Of a DNA stretch of 6,933 bases, positions 1 through 5,342 are shown in pieces. This stretch comes from Eubacteriales bacterium (lineage in GTDB: Bacteria > Bacillota_A > Clostridia > Christensenellales > Aristaeellaceae), in contig JARKQO010000597.1 of assembly GCA_029974855.1 (NCBI GenBank), forward strand, positions 1 to 6,933, in the 5' to 3' direction. The position numbers and the translations under genes were made by a program. Positions within the stretch are counted from its first letter, which is position 1. Each line of letters starts with the position of its first letter. The notes below the pieces were generated by a model. That model was not told the origin of the DNA, ran no database searches, and worked only from the letters and a program-made list of their open reading frames with translations.

Positions 1-122
<122 letters not shown>

Positions 123-157
123 TCAGGTCGGACACCGGGGCTCATGGGGCCACGGAA

Positions 158-217
158 CAATCGCCCAATCGACAAAGGTGCGTAATCTGTGGAAGTATAG
201 CACAGACGGGGCGATTG
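158..217. repeat. 9-bp inverted repeat bracketing the rpsB start-point region
   Basis: CAATCGCCC at 158-166 is the exact reverse complement of GGGCGATTG at 209-217. The 42-bp gap contains the rpsB -10 hexamer, and the symmetry centre (about 187.5) falls on the predicted transcription start. The right arm touches the last base of the -35 hexamer. A partial direct copy, CAATCG, follows the left arm at 167-172. It could be a pair of operator half-sites or chance. If read as RNA, only the downstream arm would be inside the transcript, so it is not a leader hairpin. Confidence 0.5.
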
Positions 218-222
218 CGCAA
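194..222 (-). promoter_or_regulatory. rpsB promoter (sigma-A type, extended -10)
   Basis: On the minus strand there is a -35 TTGCGC (complement of 217-222), a 17-bp spacer, and a -10 TATACT (complement of 194-199) preceded by TGC, which forms an extended -10. Predicted start is near 187, giving a leader of about 104 nt before the rpsB ATG. The leader contains CACCTTTG and CAAAGGGTG segments that can pair with one bulge. I do not recognise it as a named ribosomal-protein leader. Confidence 0.8.
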
Positions 223-228
223 GGGGGC

Positions 229-278
229 GTGCAAGGAAATCCGGCCCCTTCCTGTGCAAGGAAATCCGGCCCCTTCGC
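229..278. repeat. Two tandem copies of a 25-bp unit
   Basis: The 23 bases at 229-251 (GTGCAAGGAAATCC through GGCCCCTTC) recur exactly at 254-276. Each unit is followed by two differing bases (CT, then GC), so the period is 25 bp. Each unit carries an AAGG...CCTT dyad. The repeat lies just upstream of the rpsB -35 box and about 54 bp upstream of the operon -35, in the space between the divergent promoters. It may be a recent slippage duplication or a doubled regulatory site. Confidence 0.85.
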
Positions 279-329
279 CTGCGGAAAAAACCTCCGAAAA
301 AACCCCACAAAAAAATTTCACTTTCCCTA

Positions 330-358
330 TTGACAAATCCCCAACCATAAACCATAAT
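330..358 (+). promoter_or_regulatory. Promoter of the ROK-kinase-transporter operon
   Basis: A perfect -35 TTGACA (330-335) is followed by a 17-bp spacer and a -10 CATAAT (353-358, five of six consensus bases). Predicted start is about 365. The A-tracts at 285-290, 297-302 and 309-315 lie directly upstream and could act as an UP-like or curved element. No other convincing promoter is seen further down the operon, so all five genes probably depend on this one. Confidence 0.85.
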
Positions 359-384
359 TAATTAACAAAACTTATTAATTAATT
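356..384. promoter_or_regulatory. Palindromic operator, probable binding site of the ROK repressor
   Basis: AATTAATTAA (356-365) and TTAATTAATT (375-384) form perfect 10-bp arms around a 9-bp centre, CAAAACTTA. The site overlaps the -10 hexamer and covers the predicted start, where a bound repressor would block initiation. ROK repressors of the XylR type in Firmicutes bind AT-rich palindromes with TTA/TAA ends and commonly control their own operon, which fits the repressor gene beginning 137 bp downstream. That the neighbouring ROK protein is the ligand of this site is inference. Confidence 0.75.
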
Positions 385-521
385 GTTTGGTTTCCTTGTT
401 GGGCGCACGTACTACTATTCCCCGTTCCGCCGGATCATTCCCCACCCCATACTTCCCGGGATGGAAGCCCTCTGACCTCTCGCAGCCGTCAAAGGGTTTC
501 CGCCTCCAGAAAGGAACCTCC

Positions 522-1637
522 ATGGCCGATTTTGTGGGTCAGCCGCAAATCCTCAAAGCGATCAACTCCGCCATGATCCAGCAGCTGATTCTGGAGCAGG
601 GCCGCCTCTCCAAGCCGGAGCTGGCCCGCCTCACAGGCCTGAGCCTGCCCACCGTCAGCAAGCTGGTGGACGATTTGGAGGCCGGCGGCGACCTCCGCCC
701 CGGGGGCCTGGCGGGCAAGGGCGCGGGCCGCAAGGCCATTTTGTATGAAATCAACAAGGATTCCGGCTGCCTGGTGGTGCTGTACTATCACGGAGGGGAG
801 TATGCCGGGCGGGTCACCGACATCACCGGGAAAAGCCTGTACAAGGCTTCCTTTCCCCTGGATTCCTCCAGCGGCGACGGGGCCCTGGCATGCACCGTCT
901 CCGCCATCGACGCGCTGATGGAGCGGGCCCCCAACCCGGTGAAGGCCGTGGGCGTAGGGGTTCCCGGCGTGGTGCTGCCGGACGGGCGGCTGGTGGGTAT
1001 CCCCAAGGTGCCCGGCTGGAACGGCTTCAACCTGGCCCAGGCTCTGTCCGCCCGGTACCCCGCGGGCTTGTGCATTGAAAATGACGTGAAGCTCTCCGCC
1101 GTGGGCTACTACCTCACTTACCTCAGCGACCAATACGAGAACATCGTCTACATCTACGCGGGCAACGGCATGGGCTCGGGCATCATCATCAACGGGAAGC
1201 TGTACCGGGGCTCCAGCAACTTCTCCGGGGAGCTGGGCTTCATGGCCCCCCTTACCGGGGAGCCGCCCCAGCGGGATTACACCGGCGTGGGCGGCTATCT
1301 GGAGTCCAAGCTCATCCAGTCCACCCGCCTGAACTCCGAGGAATTCTGGGCCAAGGGCGTGCCCATCCAGCGGGAGATGCTGGCCAATATCCTGGGGGCC
1401 GCCGCCGCCAACCACGTGGCCATGCTGAACCCCGATGTGATCGTGTTCGGCGGCGAGGCCTTTGACAAGGATCTGATCGAGCAGATTCACGCCCAGATGG
1501 CCTTCTACGCCCCCAAGGAGAGCATGCCTGTCATCCTGTACGACGATAGCTATACCACCGGCATCAAGGGCCTGATCCTTACCTGCCGGGGAAATATTAC
1601 GAGCCATTTGCAGCTGGTCCAAAACGGAGGCGTGTAG
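522..1637 (+). CDS. ROK-family transcriptional repressor (XylR/NagC-like)
   Basis: A 371-residue protein with an N-terminal winged helix-turn-helix (about residues 15-60; the recognition part reads SKPELARLTGLSLPTVSKLV, residues 30-49). A ROK sugar-binding domain follows from about residue 80. ROK landmarks are IEND (185-188), the glycine-rich GNGMGSGIIING (214-225) and SGELGFM (235-241). The N-terminal phosphate motif DxGGT of ROK kinases is replaced by YYHGGEYAG. The histidine after GExG is phenylalanine and the CxCGxxGC zinc motif is absent, so this is a regulator and not a kinase. The ATG at 522 is preceded by AAGGAA (511-516). A longer TTG-started frame from 387 is open, but it has no ribosome site and its sequence is not protein-like. 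First gene of the operon; it probably represses it through the palindrome at 356-384. Effector unknown; xylose or another monosaccharide is plausible. Confidence 0.9.
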   Translation: MADFVGQPQILKAINSAMIQQLILEQGRLSKPELARLTGLSLPTVSKLVDDLEAGGDLRPGGLAGKGAGRKAILYEINKDSGCLVVLYYHGGEYAGRVTDITGKSLYKASFPLDSSSGDGALACTVSAIDALMERAPNPVKAVGVGVPGVVLPDGRLVGIPKVPGWNGFNLAQALSARYPAGLCIENDVKLSAVGYYLTYLSDQYENIVYIYAGNGMGSGIIINGKLYRGSSNFSGELGFMAPLTGEPPQRDYTGVGGYLESKLIQSTRLNSEEFWAKGVPIQREMLANILGAAAANHVAMLNPDVIVFGGEAFDKDLIEQIHAQMAFYAPKESMPVILYDDSYTTGIKGLILTCRGNITSHLQLVQNGGV

Positions 1638-1657
1638 GGGCGGGAGGAGGGATTGGC

Positions 1658-2581
1658 ATGGGGGAGTTCTTCCTGGCTGTGGACGGGGGCGGCACCAAAA
1701 CCGAGTTTTGCCTCTCCTCTTTGGACACGGGAGACACGCGGCACTTCTTTTCCGGAAGCACCAACTATAAAATCGGGGAAACCGACGCGGAACGGGTCAT
1801 GTTTCTGGCTGGGATGGAGCAGGTTTTCCAGGGAATGGGCATCACCCCGGCGGATATTCGGGGCATGGTGATGGGCATGTCCGGGGTGGATTCCCCGGAG
1901 GATCACGCCCATTACCTGGACATCGCCCTTTCCACCGGCATTCCCCAAAGCCGCCTGTATGTCTGCAACGATTCCGAGCTGGCCTTCTACTCCAAGGGGA
2001 ACCCTCCGGGCCTGTGCACCGTGGCGGGGACGGGCTCGGCGGCCACGGGCATCGGCGCGGACGGCCGCAAGGCCCGCAGCGGCGGCTGGAGCAACTTCAT
2101 CAGCGACGAGGGCTCCGGGGGGTGGATCGGCACCCGGGTGCTGCGGGCGCTGCTTAGGTTCTGCGACGGCTATGACCGGCATCAGGCGATTTTTGACGTG
2201 CTGCTGGCCCAATATGGGGCCAGGGATTTCGAGTCCCTGCGCTATGTGCTCTCCCGCACCTCCATGCAGGAGATTGCCGCCGCCGCCAAGCCCGTGATGG
2301 ACCTGGCGGAAACCGGCGACGGCTACTGCGGGGACATCGTCCGGGAGGCGGCCCGGCTAGCGGCGGAAATCGCCTATTCCGTATACCAAAAGCTGGATTT
2401 TCAGCTGGAGGAAGCCGTGGACGTGGTGACCGCCGGCAGCCTGTTCAAATCCCCCCTGTTCCTGAAGTCCTTCACAGCCCACCTGGAGGCCATGGCCCCC
2501 CGGCCCAACCTGCGCTTCCAGGGCGAGGTGGCAAGCCCGGTGCTGGGCGGCATCGCCCTTTGCAAGCTTCTGTTTCCTTAG
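1658..2581 (+). CDS. BadF/BadG/BcrA/BcrD-type ATPase, N-acetylglucosamine kinase-like sugar kinase
   Basis: A 307-residue cytosolic protein of the actin/hexokinase-fold ATPase superfamily. Visible motifs are the phosphate-1 loop VDGGGTKT (8-15), CNDSELAF (103-110, with the conserved Asp105 that acts as a candidate base), VAGTGSAATG (122-131) and SDEGSGGWIG (149-158). A further glycine-containing segment, TAGSLF, lies near the C-terminus. Motif order, SDEGSG and length match the family that includes eukaryotic-type N-acetylglucosamine kinase and bacterial glucosamine/MurNAc kinases. Expected activity is ATP-dependent phosphorylation of a hexose or amino sugar; the exact substrate cannot be read from sequence. 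The ATG is preceded by GGAGGAGG (1643-1650) with a 7-base gap, and only 20 bp separate it from the repressor stop, so it is co-transcribed. Less likely alternatives are the benzoyl-CoA or 2-hydroxyacyl-CoA activase subfamilies, which carry a cysteine cluster at an Fe-S site that I do not see here. Confidence 0.87.
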   Translation: MGEFFLAVDGGGTKTEFCLSSLDTGDTRHFFSGSTNYKIGETDAERVMFLAGMEQVFQGMGITPADIRGMVMGMSGVDSPEDHAHYLDIALSTGIPQSRLYVCNDSELAFYSKGNPPGLCTVAGTGSAATGIGADGRKARSGGWSNFISDEGSGGWIGTRVLRALLRFCDGYDRHQAIFDVLLAQYGARDFESLRYVLSRTSMQEIAAAAKPVMDLAETGDGYCGDIVREAARLAAEIAYSVYQKLDFQLEEAVDVVTAGSLFKSPLFLKSFTAHLEAMAPRPNLRFQGEVASPVLGGIALCKLLFP

Positions 2582-2600
2582 CGGGATCGGGGAATCCCGC
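2581..2600 (+). promoter_or_regulatory. Intercistronic hairpin before the binding-protein gene
   Basis: GCGGGAT (2581-2587) pairs perfectly with ATCCCGC (2594-2600) around a 6-base loop. It begins on the last base of the kinase stop codon and ends 40 bases before the next ATG. No T-run follows, so it is unlikely to be a full intrinsic terminator. A processing site or a 5'-end stabiliser for the downstream binding-protein message is more plausible. Confidence 0.7.
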
Positions 2601-2640
2601 TCTCACATAGACCCCTACACAGAAAAAGGAGGAACACGGA

Positions 2641-3654
2641 ATGAAACGGAAAATGCTGTCCCTGCTGCTGGTTGCAGCGCTGCTCGCCAGCCTGGTGCTG
2701 GGCGTTGCCACGGCCTTCGCCTCTGACAAGCCCGTGAAGATCGGCATTTCCTTGCCCACGCAGCGGGAAGAGCGCTGGGTGCTGGACAAGGAAGGCTTTG
2801 AGCGGGCCGCCGCAGCCGCGGGCATTGAAATTGCTCTGCAAATCGCGGACAACGACGCGGGTCGCCAGCAGACCCAATGCGAAAACCTCATCGCCCAGGG
2901 GGTGGACGTGCTGATCGTGGCCCCCCACGACGGAGAGGCCGCCAAGAACATCGTGGAGATGGCCCATGAGGAGAACATCCCCGTGATCTCCTACGACCGG
3001 CTCATCCTGAACGCGGACGTGGATTTGTACGTGACCTTTGACCAGTTCCGGATCGGCCAGCTCATGGGCGAGTACATGAACGAGCATCTGGAAAAGGGCA
3101 ACATCGTCATCCTCTCCGGCGATCCCGGGGACAACACCAGCGTGCCCCTGAAGCAGGGCGCCCTCAGCGCCATCCAGGGCAAGATCGACAGCGGCGCTTA
3201 CACCGTGGTGCTGGAGCAGGAGTGCAAGGACTGGCAGCCCAGCGAGGCCCTCAAGCACATGGAGAACGCCCTCACCGCCAACAACAACGACATCCAGGGC
3301 GTCATCGCCCCCAATGACGGCACCGCCGGCGGCGTCATCCAGGCGCTGGCCACCCAGGGCTTGGACGGCAAGGTCATCGTCACCGGCCAGGACTCCGAGG
3401 TGGACGCCATCAAGCGCATCATCGCGGGCACCCAGAGCATGACCGTGTTCTTCGACGTGCGGGACCTGTCCGGCGCGGCCTTTGACGCGGCTGTGAAGAT
3501 GGCCCGGGGCGAGGCTCCCGGCGCCACGGGCAGCGCGAACAATGGCAAGATCGACGTGCCTGTGCTGGAGTTCCCGCCGGCTCCCGTCACCAAGGACACC
3601 TATGCGCAGCTGCTCTTTGACAGCGGCTACATGAGCCCCGACGCCGTCAAGTAA
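2641..3654 (+). CDS. xylF: Sugar ABC transporter substrate-binding protein, XylF-like
   Basis: A 337-residue secreted periplasmic-binding-protein-fold protein. Residues 1-27 are a Sec signal peptide: KRK, a long Leu/Ala/Val core, then an AFA cleavage site before Ser28. The mature part follows E. coli XylF closely: EERWVLDKE (43-50), ENLIAQGVDVLIVAP, YDRLI (118-122), GDPGDN (160-165), KDW ending at Trp198, MENALTANNN, ND (225-226), IQALATQGLDGKV, GQD ending at Asp251, and IKRIIAGTQSMTV. Arg45/Trp46, Asp119/Arg120, Asn165, Trp198, Asn225/Asp226 and Asp251 occupy positions typical of sugar contacts in this family (inferred). The role is to capture a monosaccharide, probably an aldopentose such as xylose, outside the membrane and deliver it to the permease. 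The ATG follows AAGGAGG (2626-2632) with an 8-base gap, the best ribosome site in the operon. No lipobox cysteine is present, which is unusual for a Gram-positive binding protein. ChvE-type multi-sugar binders are the nearest alternative. Confidence 0.9.
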   Translation: MKRKMLSLLLVAALLASLVLGVATAFASDKPVKIGISLPTQREERWVLDKEGFERAAAAAGIEIALQIADNDAGRQQTQCENLIAQGVDVLIVAPHDGEAAKNIVEMAHEENIPVISYDRLILNADVDLYVTFDQFRIGQLMGEYMNEHLEKGNIVILSGDPGDNTSVPLKQGALSAIQGKIDSGAYTVVLEQECKDWQPSEALKHMENALTANNNDIQGVIAPNDGTAGGVIQALATQGLDGKVIVTGQDSEVDAIKRIIAGTQSMTVFFDVRDLSGAAFDAAVKMARGEAPGATGSANNGKIDVPVLEFPPAPVTKDTYAQLLFDSGYMSPDAVK

Positions 3655-3670
3655 GGAACCGGAAATTCTT

Positions 3671-3744
3671 GCCGGGGGAGCGCGCAGGCGCGTTCCCCGG
3701 CGCCCCGCCGGGAAGGGGCCGGGGGCGCCCGGTCCCTTCCCGGC
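3671..3744 (+). promoter_or_regulatory. Pair of very stable RNA stems between binding protein and ATPase genes
   Basis: Stem 1 (3671-3701): GCCGGGG pairs with CCCCGGC, then a G-T wobble and an A-T pair, one bulged G (3680), then CGCG with CGCG around a CAGG loop. Stem 2 (3707-3744): positions 3707-3723 pair with 3728-3744 as 17 consecutive pairs, one of them a G-T wobble, around a GGCG loop. Only 5 bases separate the stems, and GCCGGG of stem 2 (3707-3712) could instead pair with CCCGGC of stem 1 (3696-3701), so exclusive folds exist. No T-tract follows, which argues against intrinsic termination. The position after the binding-protein stop is where stems that protect the upstream message from 3' exonucleases are found in other transporter operons. 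Confidence 0.85.
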
Positions 3745-3817
3745 CAAAGCAGCAACGAAAGCGCCTCCCCAGGCCATGGCCCTGGGCAGCCGCGCGGGCG
3801 AAAATGGAAGCGGGATG

Positions 3818-5341
3818 ATGACTTTGAAGCCCAATATCTTGGAAATGCGGCACATCCGCAAGGAGTTCCCCGGCGTGGTGGCGCTGGACAACGTGGACTT
3901 TTCCGTTCAGGAGGGAACCATCCACGCCTTGGTGGGGGAAAACGGCGCGGGAAAATCCACATTGATGAAGGTATTAATCGGCGTGTATCCTGTGGACAGC
4001 TATCAGGGCCAGGTGGTGATCGGCGGAGAGCCCATGTCCTTTCGCTCCATCAAGGACAGCGAACGGGTGGGGGTGGCGGTGATCTACCAGGAACTGACCT
4101 TGATCAAATATATGACCGTTTGCGAAAACATCTTTTTGGGCAACGAGGTGGTGAAGCGCGGCCTCATCGATTGGGACGCGACGCTGCTGAAGGCCAAGGA
4201 GGTGCTGAAGGAGGTTCGCCTGCCCCTGAACCCCAACACGCCGGTGCTGGGCCTGGGGCTGGGCACCCAGCAGCTCATCGAGATCGCCAAGGCCGTGGCC
4301 AAAAAGGCCCGCATTTTGGTACTGGACGAACCCACCTCCTCCCTCACGGAAACGGAGACGGAGAACCTGCTGGAGCTGATGCGCCAGTTCCGGGCCCAGG
4401 GCATGACCTGCGTCTTCATCTCCCACAAGCTCAAGGAGGTATTCGCCATCGCGGATCAGATCACCGTGCTCTGCGATGGCCGCACCGTGGGCACCTATGA
4501 GGCCCAAGACCTGACAGAGGACCGGCTGATCTCCTTGATGGTGGGGCGGGAGCTGACCCAGCGCTTCCCCACCGCCCAGCATACCCCGGGGGAGGTGGCC
4601 CTGGAGGTCTCCCATTGGACCGTGTACGACCCGGAGGTGCCGGGCCGCAAGGCCCTGGACGATATCAGCTTTGCCACCCGCAAAGGGGAAATTCTGGGCA
4701 TCGCGGGGCTGATGGGCGCGGGCCGCACGGAGCTGATGCTGAGCATGCTGGGGGTTTGGGGCAAAAAAGCCTCCGGGGAGGTGAAGCTCTTTGGAGAGCG
4801 GGTGTCCACCAAGTCCCCCAGCGAGGTGATCAAGGCGGGCATCAGCTACCTGTCCGAGGACCGCAAGGGCACCGGATTGGTGCTGATTCAAAGCGTGAAG
4901 GACAACATGGCTTTGGCCAGCCTGTCCAGCCGCCTGGCGCACGGCTTCATCGACCAGGACGCGGAGCTGGCCGCCGCCGAGGGAATGGTGGAGTCCCTCC
5001 ACGTGAAAACCCCCACCCTGGAGCAGCTGGTGCGGAATTTAAGCGGCGGCAACCAGCAGAAGGTGGCGTTGGGCAAATGGCTGCTGACCAACCCCAAGGT
5101 GCTGATTTTGGACGAGCCCACCCGGGGCATCGACGTAGGGGCCAAGTACGAGATCTACGTGATCATGCATCGCTTGGCGGAAATGGGCATCAGCATCGTG
5201 ATGATCTCCTCGGAGCTGCCGGAAATTCTCGGCGTCAGCGACCGCATTTTGGTAATGTGCGAAGGCAAAATCGCCGGGGAGCTCAGCCGGGCTGAGGCCA
5301 CCCAGAAAAAGATCATGATGTACGCGACGGGAGGCATGTAA
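3818..5341 (+). CDS. xylG: Sugar ABC transporter double ATP-binding protein, XylG-like
   Basis: A 507-residue protein with two fused nucleotide-binding domains, the usual size for XylG/RbsA/MglA proteins (about 500-515). Domain 1 has Walker A GENGAGKST (40-48), a degenerate signature LGLGTQQ (146-152) and Walker B ILVLDEPTSSL (166-176). Domain 2 has the family's altered Walker A, GLMGAGRTE (297-305), in which the lysine is replaced, an intact signature LSGGNQQ (408-414) and Walker B LILDEPTRGID (429-439). It powers import at the inner face of the membrane together with the permease. The start is uncertain. ATG at 3818 sits 7 bases after GGAAG (3806-3810) and gives the expected short N-terminus; ATG 3815 is equivalent but closer to that site; ATG 3776 is in frame but lacks a ribosome site and adds a Gly/Ser-rich tail. 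The weak ribosome site suggests lower translation than the binding protein. Confidence 0.92.
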   Translation: MTLKPNILEMRHIRKEFPGVVALDNVDFSVQEGTIHALVGENGAGKSTLMKVLIGVYPVDSYQGQVVIGGEPMSFRSIKDSERVGVAVIYQELTLIKYMTVCENIFLGNEVVKRGLIDWDATLLKAKEVLKEVRLPLNPNTPVLGLGLGTQQLIEIAKAVAKKARILVLDEPTSSLTETETENLLELMRQFRAQGMTCVFISHKLKEVFAIADQITVLCDGRTVGTYEAQDLTEDRLISLMVGRELTQRFPTAQHTPGEVALEVSHWTVYDPEVPGRKALDDISFATRKGEILGIAGLMGAGRTELMLSMLGVWGKKASGEVKLFGERVSTKSPSEVIKAGISYLSEDRKGTGLVLIQSVKDNMALASLSSRLAHGFIDQDAELAAAEGMVESLHVKTPTLEQLVRNLSGGNQQKVALGKWLLTNPKVLILDEPTRGIDVGAKYEIYVIMHRLAEMGISIVMISSELPEILGVSDRILVMCEGKIAGELSRAEATQKKIMMYATGGM

Positions 5342-5342
5342 C

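Noticed and set aside
229..278. CRISPR-like array
   Set aside because: Only two copies in direct tandem with effectively no spacers between them, and no cas genes in the window.
387..521. TTG-started N-terminal extension of the ROK protein
   Set aside because: It starts right after the operator, lacks a ribosome site and its 45 residues are not protein-like. ATG 522 with AAGGAA gives a normal ROK N-terminus.
489..1622. Long minus-strand open frame opposite the ROK gene (377 codons)
   Set aside because: It is a shadow of GC-rich codons in the repressor gene. The translation is rich in Gly, His, Ala and Val without domains, and there is no ribosome site.
1550..2212. Minus-strand open frame opposite the kinase gene (220 codons)
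   Set aside because: The plus strand has all ATPase motifs of the BadF/GlcNAc-kinase family. The antisense frame shows none and no ribosome site.
3671..3744. Rho-independent terminator
   Set aside because: The stems are very strong but are followed by CAAAGCAGC rather than a T-run, and the operon genes continue downstream.
2578..3891. Minus-strand open frame opposite the binding-protein gene (437 codons)
   Set aside because: The plus strand encodes a clear XylF homologue and stems. The antisense product is low-complexity and has no recognisable motif.
4691..4735. Loss-of-function mutation in the second Walker A of the ATPase (Arg in place of Lys)
   Set aside because: A degenerate second Walker A with GAGRTE is normal for XylG/MglA/RbsA proteins and does not indicate a broken gene.
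3974..5002. Minus-strand open frame opposite the ATPase gene (342 codons)
   Set aside because: A shadow frame with His/Gln/Leu-rich composition. The plus-strand frame carries all ABC ATPase motifs.
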